NCBI RefSeq assembly: GCF_900092335.1
Contig: NZ_LT596208.1
Span: forward strand, 542,451 to 606,450
Direction of reading: 5' to 3'
Length of the DNA: 64,000 bases
Origin: Corynebacterium phoceense
Lineage (GTDB): Bacteria; Actinomycetota; Actinomycetes; Mycobacteriales; Mycobacteriaceae
The number at the start of each line of letters is the position of its first letter. The stretch's first letter is position 1. This document shows, piece after piece, positions 45,601-53,563 of the stretch. Both the position numbers and the translations under genes were made by a program. The notes under the pieces were generated by a model. It was not told the origin of the DNA, did not search any database, and worked only from the letters and a program-made list of their open reading frames with translations.

Positions 45601-46405
45601 TGATGGTCACGCCCGAGAAGTCATCCATGGTCAGCTTGTTCTTGCGGGAACGCGCGACGATGTCCTCGTAGGCGTCGAGGAACTCGGCGAAGGACTTGTG
45701 CTCGCAGTCCTTGATGGCGGCAACGACGAGGGCGCGGGATCCGTCCTTCTGTGGAAGGTCGATGGCTAGACCCAAGTTGACGTGCTCGGGCTGAATAACG
45801 AAAGGCTTGCCGTCCTTGTTTTCGTAACGCACGTTCATGGCCGGGTGGATCTGTACGGCCTTGACCATGGCGTAGCCGAGGATATGGGTAAAGGAGATCT
45901 TGCCGCCGCGGGTGCGCTTGAGGTGATCGTTGATGAGCGCGCGGTTTTCCCACATGAGCTTGACCGGCATATCACGCACGGTGGTGGCCGTGGGGATGGT
46001 CAGAGACTCGTCCATGTTCTTGGCGATGGCCTTGAACATGCCCTTGAGCTGGGTCTCGCCCGGCTCCGGTGCCTCGCCAATGCGCTCGAGCGGGGACTGC
46101 GACTTCTTCGCAGCGGACTTCTTGGAAGCCGGCTTATCCGGTGCCGGTGCAGCCTTCTTCGTGGAAGCCTGAGCGTCGGCAGCGGCGGCAGACGTGCTGG
46201 TCTCGCGCGCGGACTGCTTGACTTCGATGGAAGAACCCTCGGACTGCTTCACGGCAGCCGGAGACTGCGTTGCGCTTTGCGGGGCGCCGTTGGCCTTGAA
46301 GTACTCGCGCCACTCCTTGTCGACGGAGTTCGGGTCCTTGGAATACTGCTGGAACTGTTCGTCAATCAGCCATGCGTTGGGGCCGAAGATGCTCGAGTTG
46401 CTCAC
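42680..46405 (-). CDS. odhA: 2-oxoglutarate dehydrogenase OdhA/Kgd, fused E1 and E2-like succinyltransferase
   Basis: 1241 residues from GTG 46405 (SNSSIFGPNAWLIDEQFQQY). The actinobacterial enzyme carries an E2-type acyltransferase domain without a lipoyl domain at its N terminus. The active-site region is STYDHRVIQGAESGEF (325-340). The thiamine-diphosphate E1 follows: HRGRLNVLFNIVGKP, LHGDSSFNGLGIVQE, GGTVHIVVNNQVGF. Residues 40-115 are a low-complexity Ala/Lys/Pro linker. It catalyses the TCA-cycle step from 2-oxoglutarate in a supercomplex with the pyruvate dehydrogenase subunits, and in relatives it is inhibited by the phospho-controlled protein OdhI (GarA). The N-terminal start was chosen by alignment of the conserved first block. 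Confidence 0.96.
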   Translation of the reverse strand: MSNSSIFGPNAWLIDEQFQQYSKDPNSVDKEWREYFKANGAPQSATQSPAAVKQSEGSSIEVKQSARETSTSAAAADAQASTKKAAPAPDKPASKKSAAKKSQSPLERIGEAPEPGETQLKGMFKAIAKNMDESLTIPTATTVRDMPVKLMWENRALINDHLKRTRGGKISFTHILGYAMVKAVQIHPAMNVRYENKDGKPFVIQPEHVNLGLAIDLPQKDGSRALVVAAIKDCEHKSFAEFLDAYEDIVARSRKNKLTMDDFSGVTINLTNPGGIGTRHSIARLTKGSGAIIGVGSMDYPAEFAGASADRLAELGVGRLVTLTSTYDHRVIQGAESGEFLRTIGQLINDDAFWDEIFKSMGVPYAPFRWAQDVPNTGVDKNTRVMQLIEAYRSRGHLIADVNPLNWRQPGLPWPDHRDLDMRTHGLSIWDLDRTFNVGGFGGKEQMTLREVLSRLRAAYTLKVGSEYAHIMDRDEREWLRDRLEAGVPKPTNAEQKYILQKVNAAEAFENFLQTKYVGQKRFSLEGAESLIPLMDSIIDTAAGQDLDEVVIGMPHRGRLNVLFNIVGKPLADIFDEFDGKYKEGQLGGSGDVKYHLGAEGEHYQMFGDGDIKITLAANPSHLEAVDPVMEGMARAKEDLLGKPGEHPVVPIMLHGDSSFNGLGIVQETINLSRLQPYTVGGTVHIVVNNQVGFTTTPDLARSTHYSTDLAKGFDCPVFHVNGDDPEAVYWVGQLAAEYRHAWGKDVFIDLICYRLRGHNEADDPSMTQPLLYDIIDDHTSVRERYTQELIGRGDLSDEEAEAAARDFHDQMESVFTEVKAAEKAKPKQQTGITGSQELTRGLDTSITRDELAALGQAFLDTPEGFQYHKRVAKVAEQRAKAAIEGGIDWGFGELIAFGSLANAGKTIRLAGEDSRRGTFTQRHAVVFDPTSGDEFNPLDALANERGNGGSFNVFNSALTEYAGMGFEYGYGLGNPDAVVAWEAQFGDFANGAQTIIDEYVSSGEAKWGLLSSLILLLPHGYEGQGPDHSSARIERYLQLCAEGSMTVAQPSTPANHFHLLRRQALGDMKRPLVIFSPKAMLRLKDAASSVEEFTEVKKFRSVINDPKYFDLQGEKIADTSKVKTIMLVSGKLYYDLAKKRDKDGREDVALVRVEMLHPIPFNRLREAFAAYPNAEQIRFVQAEPANQGPWPFYNEHLRRLIPDMPEMVRVSRRAQSSTATGNAKVHAIEHDQLLEEAFAK

Positions 46406-46770
46406 GGCAGATGCTCGCCTCATTTCCTTGCTTACATGCTTATTTAAGTTGCGTTTATCGCGGTCGTTTATTCGACGCTGGGACCGACGGCCGGAATCTA
46501 GAAGGGCCTGCAGAAGGCCCACCGGTGCCGATAGTCTGCCCACCATGATAAACCCCACACTGTGAAACATTCACAGAGTGGGGGGTCGTTTGGTGACTTT
46601 TAGAGTGGGTGCATAATTTCCGCCCACTAACCTGCGCTTATTCGTTACGGTGTGGGGAACGCTCGCCCAAGCGGGGGTGCCGCGTCCACCACCCAGCGCA
46701 GGACGAAGTCGGAAAGTAGTACACAGGTCGTGCTCTGGGGCCACGGGGCGGACACGGAGGTGCAGGGTCC
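46406..46770. promoter_or_regulatory. odhA upstream region with hairpins and CRP-like palindrome
   Basis: 365 bases with no gene. GGGCCTGCAGAAGGCCC (46504-46520) can fold into a small hairpin. CCCCACACTGTGAAACATTCACAGAGTGGGG (46553-46583) is a near-perfect palindrome around TGTGAAACATTCACA, similar to a GlxR/CRP site with a spacer one base short. It lies about 150 bases before the odhA start, which suits a promoter operator or a leader element. Confidence 0.45.
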
Positions 46771-47589
46771 TTATAGAGCACGCAGCTGCGTGTGTACGTT
46801 GTCCATGACTCTGCGCGCTAGCTTGCGATTGGCGATGCCGCCGGCGACGGCGCCCAGGCCCAACGGCAGCAGCTTGGACAGCCATGCCCACTTGAAGCGG
46901 CCGACGACCTTCTTGGTGAATGTCTTGGCCAGGCGGCCGGACAGGCCCTGCAGCGTCGGTGCGGAAAAGCGCGTGAGCGCGGCGGCCGAGGCAAGGGAAC
47001 CGGGACGGGTGGCAGTGGCCGCACCGGGGGCATCGGCAGCCTCGGTGAAGAAGGTGTCAACGATGGCGGTGCCGCGGGAGCCGGAAAGCACCATGAGCAC
47101 AAGTGCGCGGCGCAGTTCCTTGTCCTCAATGGCTATGCCGCGGAGCTTAGCCGAGGCCAGGATGTACCACGTGGCGGCCTCGAGGAAGACCACGGACTCC
47201 GCGGCAATCGCCGCAGTACCCGTCGCGAAACCGATACCCGGAATGGCCGCGGCGCCGCCGGCACCGGCGCCGGTGCCCGTGACGATCTTGAGGAAGTGGT
47301 CATCGATAACGCCTTGGCGGGTGTCCATGGAGACGTTCTGGTTCTTCTCGATTACGCCGTCCACGTATTTCGAGATGGTGCTGGCCTGAATACCGACCGC
47401 CCGGTCGAGCGTGCTCAAGATGATGGCGGAGAACTTGTCACCGTCAGAATTTTCCGTGGCCCATTGCGTGCGAAAGGAATCGTTGAGGGAACGCTCTTCC
47501 TCCGTGAGGACGGTGCCCTCGCCGTCGTCGCGCGGCTGCACCTCAGCCTTGGTCGAGGACTTCTTTCCAAAGAGCTTGTCTGAAATCAT
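46771..47589 (-). CDS. EcsC-like membrane-associated protein of unknown function
   Basis: 272 residues. The centre has two hydrophobic segments (GGAAAIPGIGFATGTAAIAAE and VVFLEAATWYILASA) typical of EcsC-like/DUF697 proteins. The C-terminal part KWAWLSKLLPLGLGAVAGGIANRKLARRVM has another short helix. There is no signal peptide. Function unknown. The gene lies directly upstream of the odhA leader on the same strand, divergent from the carboxylesterase. Confidence 0.65.
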   Translation of the reverse strand: MISDKLFGKKSSTKAEVQPRDDGEGTVLTEEERSLNDSFRTQWATENSDGDKFSAIILSTLDRAVGIQASTISKYVDGVIEKNQNVSMDTRQGVIDDHFLKIVTGTGAGAGGAAAIPGIGFATGTAAIAAESVVFLEAATWYILASAKLRGIAIEDKELRRALVLMVLSGSRGTAIVDTFFTEAADAPGAATATRPGSLASAAALTRFSAPTLQGLSGRLAKTFTKKVVGRFKWAWLSKLLPLGLGAVAGGIANRKLARRVMDNVHTQLRAL

Positions 47590-47656
47590 GGTCGCTTCCT
47601 TAAATCATGTTTGTCATTGGTACGCAGGATCGAGTGTACGGAATTACGCTGGAGGC

Positions 47657-49462
47657 ATGAGCTCGCTCAACCGTCCACCGCGCGCACACCGCCCGGAAAA
47701 CACGCCCCCGCGGCTCCCTCGTGGCGCCGCGGGTCAGGCGCGAGCGGACCATGGGTATGAGCCCACCGTGTCCGAGGCGCGGCGGGCCGCTCGGGAGGCT
47801 CATGCGCGCGCACGTCGTGCCCAGTTAAGGGCCGATAATGCGCTGGCGGATGCCTTGACGGTGCACACTCAGCAGGGCTGGGTGCGCGGTCTGTATGAGG
47901 ACGTTTCGGGAGCGGCCGTGCGCTCCTGGCGCGGCATTCCGTTTGGCGCGGATACGAGCGGCTCGGGACGCTTTCAGCGATCACGCCCCGCACAGGGGTG
48001 GGAAGGCATTCGTGACTGTCGCGAATTTGGGCCGGTTGCCCCGCAGCCCACGTATTCGTGGACGGACAAGATTGTGGGCTCTGAGGACTGCCTCCATTTG
48101 GACGTCGTGCGCCCCGACACGGACGAGACCCTGCCCGTGGTCGTCTATCTCCACGGCGGTTCGTTTATCGTCGGCTCCTCCCACATGCTCATGCTGCGTG
48201 GCTTTCAGCTCGCGCAGACCATGAACGTCGTCTACGTCTCCGTGAACTTCCGGCTCGGTGCGTTGGGATACCTCGACATGCGCAGTCTCAGCGCAGCCGA
48301 GGGTGCTTGCGCCAACCCGGCCGTGAGCGACCAGCTCCTCGCGCTGAAGTGGGTGCGCGATAACATTGCGAGCTTCGGTGGCGACCCGGACTCCGTCACG
48401 CTCATGGGGGAGTCCGCCGGCGGTGCGGCCGTGCTTACGCTCATGGGCACCCCGGCTGCGCGCGGGCTGTTTCACCGCGCCATTGCGCAATCGCCGCCCA
48501 TTTCCATGATCCATTCGCGCACGCAGTCGACCCTGTGGGCCCGCGAGCTGGTAAACAAGCTGTCCCTGCCGCGCCTGGCCACGCTAGGGGACGTCCAGAA
48601 CCAGCACTTCGCGGACATCGTGCGCGCGGGGCAATCCATGATGTGGCGCGCGGGTGAGCTTCTCCATCTCAACTCCTGCTACGCGCCCACCGTCGACGGG
48701 GATCTGGTGCCGCGGCACCCCATCGATACGTTTGAGGCGGGCGAGCAGGCCCCCGTGCCGCTGCTCATCGGCACGAATTCGGATGAGGCGAGTTTTGGTA
48801 AGTTCCTCTTTCAGCGCGAATTTGCCCGCCAGCGCGCGGCGTTGCACCTGCTCTCCAGCTTCGACGAGGAGGGCGCGCCTGCCGTCGTCGCCGCCTATAA
48901 CGGCGCGTCCACGCGCGCGGACTTTGCGCATTTGCTTGCCGATGCCCTCTTTTGGGCGCCGTCTGTGCGCGTCGCCGAGGCACACAGCCTGGTCGCACCG
49001 ACATGGATGTACCGTTTCGACTTCGCGCCGGTGGCGCTGCGCTGGTTAGGGCTTGGTGCTATGCATTCGCTTGAGCTCTCCAATGTCTTCGGCGACGCGC
49101 AGGCCTCGCGCATGTCGACGCTCACGCGTATCGGCTCGACAGAGAGCTTCGATGAACTCACGGTCCTCATGCAGCGCCAGTGGGCCGCCTTCATCCACGG
49201 CGGCGAACCGGGTCCAGAGTGGCCACCGTACCGGGTCGCGCACCCGGCCGATACGGCCCATCGCCTCGTGCCCGCGGGCGAGGAGGCACGCGTTCAGCTG
49301 GCCTTGCGCGAGACTCTTGTCTTCGACGACGTGGTGCGTGTCGAGGCGGATCCGTACTCGCAACGCCGCGTGGCCTGGGATAATTACAACATGTGCGAGT
49401 GGGGAGTCGGCCGCCCAGAGTTGGCGGCACAACTGGGATTCATCACGGGCACGCTGGAATAA
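47657..49462 (+). CDS. Carboxylesterase, type B family
   Basis: 601 residues from ATG 47657, with GGAGG upstream. The alpha/beta hydrolase domain carries the nucleophile motif TLMGESAGGAAV and the oxyanion motif YLHGGSFIVGS. EDCLHLDV and the DPDSVTLMGE block are signatures of the type-B esterase/lipase family. The N-terminal 85 residues are a basic, Arg/Ala-rich extension without a signal peptide, so the enzyme is probably cytosolic. It hydrolyses esters of unknown identity. The acidic protein follows 67 bases downstream. Confidence 0.88.
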   Translation: MSSLNRPPRAHRPENTPPRLPRGAAGQARADHGYEPTVSEARRAAREAHARARRAQLRADNALADALTVHTQQGWVRGLYEDVSGAAVRSWRGIPFGADTSGSGRFQRSRPAQGWEGIRDCREFGPVAPQPTYSWTDKIVGSEDCLHLDVVRPDTDETLPVVVYLHGGSFIVGSSHMLMLRGFQLAQTMNVVYVSVNFRLGALGYLDMRSLSAAEGACANPAVSDQLLALKWVRDNIASFGGDPDSVTLMGESAGGAAVLTLMGTPAARGLFHRAIAQSPPISMIHSRTQSTLWARELVNKLSLPRLATLGDVQNQHFADIVRAGQSMMWRAGELLHLNSCYAPTVDGDLVPRHPIDTFEAGEQAPVPLLIGTNSDEASFGKFLFQREFARQRAALHLLSSFDEEGAPAVVAAYNGASTRADFAHLLADALFWAPSVRVAEAHSLVAPTWMYRFDFAPVALRWLGLGAMHSLELSNVFGDAQASRMSTLTRIGSTESFDELTVLMQRQWAAFIHGGEPGPEWPPYRVAHPADTAHRLVPAGEEARVQLALRETLVFDDVVRVEADPYSQRRVAWDNYNMCEWGVGRPELAAQLGFITGTLE

Positions 49463-49529
49463 AGGTAAGCTGTGGCGGTGGACGGAAGCCACCGCCTCGT
49501 GCACGCCATCACGAATCGAAAGGGTCACC

Positions 49530-50381
49530 ATGAGCTTCTTTGAAGATATTGCGACTGCACTGGACGCTGAGGGCATCGAGTCCCGCGTTCACGATGACAT
49601 CATGTTCGTTCCTATCACCTCTGACCTGGAGATTCAGTTCCAGGAGATCGATCCGCTGCTGCCGGCGGCCAACGTGTACATCGCGGCGGCGGATGTCGAC
49701 GAAGACGATGAGGAATTTGAGGCCGTCTTGGTCTCCGTCGCCTTCTCCGTGGACGACGCGCTCGACGCTGTGGCGCGCCACATCGCGACCGACCAGGTTG
49801 TCACGGTGCTGCGCGATCTGCTCGAGGGCACCGATGAGCGCATTGCGGAACTTGAATTCGCACAAGACGAGTTCAACCCGAATCTCGTTGTCGCCGAGGT
49901 CGCCAATGACTCGGAGCTGCGCGTGCTCGTTGAGTCCGTGGACGGCGAGCCCTGCGCCGTCGTGCGCTTCGTGGCTTTCGATTTTGATGAAGAAGAGTTT
50001 GAGGAGCTCGAAGACGAGTCCATCCACGAGCTGTGGGAGCTGGGCGACGACTTCGATGATGACCGCCTCGAGCTGCTGAGCAATGGCCTGGGCGAAGGCC
50101 CCGTCATCGAGATTCCCGCCGAGACCCTCGAGCTGGGCACGTACACCGACTTTGATCGTCTCTTCGACGTACTGGGACTCGTCTCCGAGCAGGCCCTCGA
50201 TTGGGAAGCACAGCTCGTGTCCTTCGACGATGACGACTATGACGAGCCTGAGGTCTACGACATCTTCGGCGCCGATGATCTCGACGCGGACGAGCTGGAC
50301 GGTGACGACGACTTCGACGAGGACGAGGACGACGTGGAGACTGACGACGACGCCGAGGGCACCGACATCACGCGTGACTAG
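49530..50381 (+). CDS. Very acidic YbjN-like cytosolic protein
   Basis: 283 residues from ATG 49530, with AAAGGGT upstream. The composition is extreme: long Asp/Glu runs through most of the chain and a tail made almost only of Asp/Glu (about 245-283). Two alpha/beta units can be traced (residues 1-130 and 131-235), each with helix-strand patterns like YbjN/secretion-chaperone domains (FFEDIATALDAEGIESRVH, then LEIQFQEIDPLLP). No catalytic motif. Acidic chaperone-like proteins of this sort often bind basic partners, but that is inference. It follows the esterase gene closely on the same strand. Confidence 0.6.
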   Translation: MSFFEDIATALDAEGIESRVHDDIMFVPITSDLEIQFQEIDPLLPAANVYIAAADVDEDDEEFEAVLVSVAFSVDDALDAVARHIATDQVVTVLRDLLEGTDERIAELEFAQDEFNPNLVVAEVANDSELRVLVESVDGEPCAVVRFVAFDFDEEEFEELEDESIHELWELGDDFDDDRLELLSNGLGEGPVIEIPAETLELGTYTDFDRLFDVLGLVSEQALDWEAQLVSFDDDDYDEPEVYDIFGADDLDADELDGDDDFDEDEDDVETDDDAEGTDITRD

Positions 50382-50552
50382 TCTGCGGCGTTGGGTTGGA
50401 TAGCCACTGCTGAAGAAATGTGCCGACCGCCGCGTTAAAGTATCTGCCGTCGCGTTAAACTAAAACTAATAGCCCGAATGTATGTGCCGCGCCGGTTCCA
50501 CTCGGCGCGGCGGCACGCCATGGCCTAGATAAGAGACGAGGACGACAGGACA

Positions 50553-51476
50553 GTGGAGTCCCAGACCCAAGCGCGGTGGCGCACCGTCCTCGCTGTTGTG
50601 GGCGTCGCGCTCCTAGCCAGCCAGTGGTTTGTCGCATTGTTTCAATGGCCAGGGGACATCCCGCTCCACCGCATCTATGACATTCCGGCAGAGGAGACGA
50701 TGTACATCCTCGTCGCCGTCGCGACCGTACTGTTTCTCATTGCTGGATACGGCAGTGCGCCTGACCGTGTGTTCATCATCGTGCCCATGGGCGTGTTCGT
50801 CAACATTGTGGTGGGCATGTCCGTCGATCGCCTGGGATTGCCTTTTTATGGCGACACGCTGGGCACCATCGGCGCAACTGTCATTGGCGGACCGATCCTC
50901 GGGCTCGCGACCGCCGGGCTTACCGCCGTGCTTTGGGGATTCTCGGCACCCATGATGATTCCGCACGTGGTCTCCGCAGCCTTCGTTGCCCTGGCCGTGA
51001 GCTATTGCGCGCGCGTCTCCGTGTTCTCCTCACTCGGCAGCGTCATGGCGCGCGGTGCGTTCATCGGTCTGATCAACGGCATCCTGTCGTCGCTTACCGT
51101 CCTCGTTGCGCTACGCGGCGACTCGACGCCGAACGCGGAATCCTTCGCGAACTTCTTTGTGCTGCTGCGCATGGGCGAGGTGGAAGCCACTATCTTGCAG
51201 AACCTCATCTGCGACAGCATTGATAAAACGTTCTGCGTGCTCATCGTGCTCGTCCTGGTGCGTTATATGCCGCCGCGCCCCATGGCTTTCTTTACCTTTA
51301 GCGGCAACGAGCCGCGGCTGTCGCGCATTCTTCTCACTGAGAGCGAGCAAGAAGTCAAGGACGCCGGCCGTGCGTTGAATGAGCTCGCACGCGAAACTAC
51401 CGGCACCGCAGGAACGCCCCGCAACGAGGGCTCTCGCGCGCTAGGCGCAGACGCACAAGGCCGCCACAGGGCTTAA
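50553..51476 (+). CDS. Integral membrane protein resembling ECF-transporter substrate-specific (S) components
   Basis: 307 residues from GTG 50553, with about seven hydrophobic helices. The blocks PMGVFVNIVVGMSVDRLGLPFYGDTLGTIG and GGPILGLATAGLTAVLWGFS resemble S-components of energy-coupling-factor vitamin transporters. The last 70 residues are a polar cytosolic tail. There are no ATPase or T-component genes nearby, so it may rely on a shared ECF module or do something else. Confidence 0.62.
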   Translation: MESQTQARWRTVLAVVGVALLASQWFVALFQWPGDIPLHRIYDIPAEETMYILVAVATVLFLIAGYGSAPDRVFIIVPMGVFVNIVVGMSVDRLGLPFYGDTLGTIGATVIGGPILGLATAGLTAVLWGFSAPMMIPHVVSAAFVALAVSYCARVSVFSSLGSVMARGAFIGLINGILSSLTVLVALRGDSTPNAESFANFFVLLRMGEVEATILQNLICDSIDKTFCVLIVLVLVRYMPPRPMAFFTFSGNEPRLSRILLTESEQEVKDAGRALNELARETTGTAGTPRNEGSRALGADAQGRHRA

Positions 51477-51531
51477 GTCGCAGCGCGGCAGCGGTCCCCG
51501 GTAGTGGTTCGCGGCCATGGCCGGTGGCTGG

Positions 51532-52074
51532 TTAGGCCGCAGACGCAAAGCTTTCGAACATGGACAACGGTGACGGCACCGGGCGGAAGTCACGGTCCAC
51601 GAGCCAGACAAAGGTGGCGGCCGAGGACGTCGTGATCTCGTGCACCGCGTCTCCGCCGTAGCAGTCATGCGGCGTGTCGACCGCTGCGAGCGCCGGGCGT
51701 GACGTGTCCTCTTCGGCGGGTGCCGGCGCCGGGCTGACCGCAGCGCGCACCCATGCTTCGGCGGCGACGAGTGCGGCGTCGCTACGCAGCGGTCCGGTGG
51801 GATCCGTGATCCGCGCGCTGATGAGATACGCGGGCTCGCGGGTGGCGCCATAACCGCGGACGCGAGCCTTGGCCACCGGGCCCACGCGATAGCGCGTGAG
51901 CGCGATGATAAGCGGTGGGGCAGCCCCCACGGCAGGCAGCGCCAGTGTGGGCGGACGCCAGCTGGCGACGGGCCGGGCAAGGGAGCGCGGGTGGCGCAGC
52001 ACGGTGCGCAGCTTGGACACGGTCTCTGCGGCGGAGAGTTCGATGGCAAGGTGAGTATCAGCAACAGTGTTCAT
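51532..52074 (-). CDS. Hypothetical protein
   Basis: 180 residues from ATG 52074. It is cytosolic, with no signal peptide or membrane helix. Central blocks are ALTRYRVGPVAKARVRGYGA and EPAYLISARITDPTGPLRSD. The C-terminal part has VHEITTSSAATFVWLVDRDF. It resembles no family that I know. It is divergent from the MFS gene and convergent with the membrane protein gene. Confidence 0.5.
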   Translation of the reverse strand: MNTVADTHLAIELSAAETVSKLRTVLRHPRSLARPVASWRPPTLALPAVGAAPPLIIALTRYRVGPVAKARVRGYGATREPAYLISARITDPTGPLRSDAALVAAEAWVRAAVSPAPAPAEEDTSRPALAAVDTPHDCYGGDAVHEITTSSAATFVWLVDRDFRPVPSPLSMFESFASAA

Positions 52075-52272
52075 GCTTCGCAGAGTAGGGCTAGGCCCCA
52101 ACACGCCGGGTCCGGACAATGCCGAACATCGAAATCGTGTTCGAAATGTGGCGACTATAGCGGCGCATCCAAGAGCGATAGACTGAATAGCACGAAGAAA
52201 GGGGAAGAAAAAATTTCGGAACACGACAGGGAACTGTCTGCGTCACGCCAGTCCGTCGCGGAATCTTCTGGC

Positions 52273-53541
52273 ATGCCGCACCCGGAGCCGCAGCAGTCGG
52301 TAGAGCCGCAGATTGAGGCGAAGATACCGCGTGAGATTTGGATTATGGTCGCTGCGGCGTTCATGATTGCGATTGGCTACGGGCTCATTGCGCCGCTGCT
52401 GCCGCAGTTCGTGGTGAGCTTCGACGTGTCGATGGCGGCCGCGGGTTGTGTGGTCTCTGCATTTGCCGCGTCGCGGCTGTTCTTTGCGCCTGCGTCCGGA
52501 CGCCTCGTGGATATGTTGGGCTCGCGCCGGATTTACCTCGTGGGCCTTACCACGGTGGGTGTTGCCACGGGCATGGTTGCTCTGTCGCAAAGCTATTGGC
52601 ACATCCTCGCGTTGCGCGCCATCGCGGGCATTGGCTCGACGATGTTTACGGTTTCCGCCATGGGACTTATCGTGCGTTTGTCGCCGCCCACGATTCGCGG
52701 CAAGTGTTCGGCACTCTACGGCACGGCATTCCTCTTGGGTAACGTGGCCGGACCGCTGGTGGGCGCGTCCTTGTCGTTCCTCGGCTTCCGGTGGCCGTTT
52801 TTTATCTACGGCGTCGGCGTGGGCATTGCCGCGCTTATCGTGGCGGTGCTCATGCCTAAGGTCGACCCCCAGGAGGAACGTGCCCACGAGGCGCCACACA
52901 TGGCGGTGCGTGACGCATGGTCTGACACGGCGTTTCGCGCCGCGCTGACGTCGAACTTTGCGCACTCGTGGATCAACATGGGCGTGCGCGTCTCCGTGCT
53001 TCCGTTGTTTGCGGCATCCGTCTTTCACAACGGTGCGGCGGCTTCTGGTTTCGCGCTGGCGGCGTTCGCGGCGGGTAATGCGACGGTTCTGCAATTCTCG
53101 GGCCGCCTGGCAGACAGGTGGGGCCGCAAGCCCCTCATCATAAGTGGCCTGGTGGGCTCCGGGGTCTTCATGGGCACGCTGGGGTTCGCGGACCACGTGG
53201 TCTCGCTCATCGTATTCTCCGTGTTGGCCGGCGCGGCCTCGGGCCTTATCAATCCGGCGCAGCAGGCAGCACTCGCGGACGTTATTGGCAACGAGCGCTC
53301 TGGCGGCCAGGTGCTCTCCGCATTCCAGATGGCGGGCGACTTTGGTCAAATCTTAGGCCCCATCGTCATTGGTGCACTCGCGGACGAATGGGGATTTATG
53401 GCAGCCTTTGGGCTATGTGCGGTCATTGCCGTCGTGGGGCTGAGCGGTTGGTTCTTTGCTCGCGAGCCGTTAGAAACGGTTATCCCGCGCCGTCTGCGCG
53501 TGCGGAACCAAAAAATGACCAACGGGTTACTTGGGAAATAA
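52273..53541 (+). CDS. Major facilitator superfamily exporter (DHA1-type drug/metabolite efflux)
   Basis: At least 422 residues with 12 helices. The loop 2-3 signature is FAPASGRLVDMLGSRRIYL, and the loop 8-9 copy is FSGRLADRWGRKPLIISG. Helix 5 region GNVAGPLVGASLSFLGFRWPF is the antiporter motif C. Members export drugs or metabolites by proton exchange. ATG 52273 is used here, but it lacks a good ribosome site. AAAGGGGAAG at 52198 points to an in-frame ATT at 52213 as the true start, which would add 20 residues (ISEHDRELSASRQSVAESSG). Confidence 0.85.
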   Translation: MPHPEPQQSVEPQIEAKIPREIWIMVAAAFMIAIGYGLIAPLLPQFVVSFDVSMAAAGCVVSAFAASRLFFAPASGRLVDMLGSRRIYLVGLTTVGVATGMVALSQSYWHILALRAIAGIGSTMFTVSAMGLIVRLSPPTIRGKCSALYGTAFLLGNVAGPLVGASLSFLGFRWPFFIYGVGVGIAALIVAVLMPKVDPQEERAHEAPHMAVRDAWSDTAFRAALTSNFAHSWINMGVRVSVLPLFAASVFHNGAAASGFALAAFAAGNATVLQFSGRLADRWGRKPLIISGLVGSGVFMGTLGFADHVVSLIVFSVLAGAASGLINPAQQAALADVIGNERSGGQVLSAFQMAGDFGQILGPIVIGALADEWGFMAAFGLCAVIAVVGLSGWFFAREPLETVIPRRLRVRNQKMTNGLLGK

Positions 53542-53563
53542 AAATTTCATTAGACTAGCGCCC

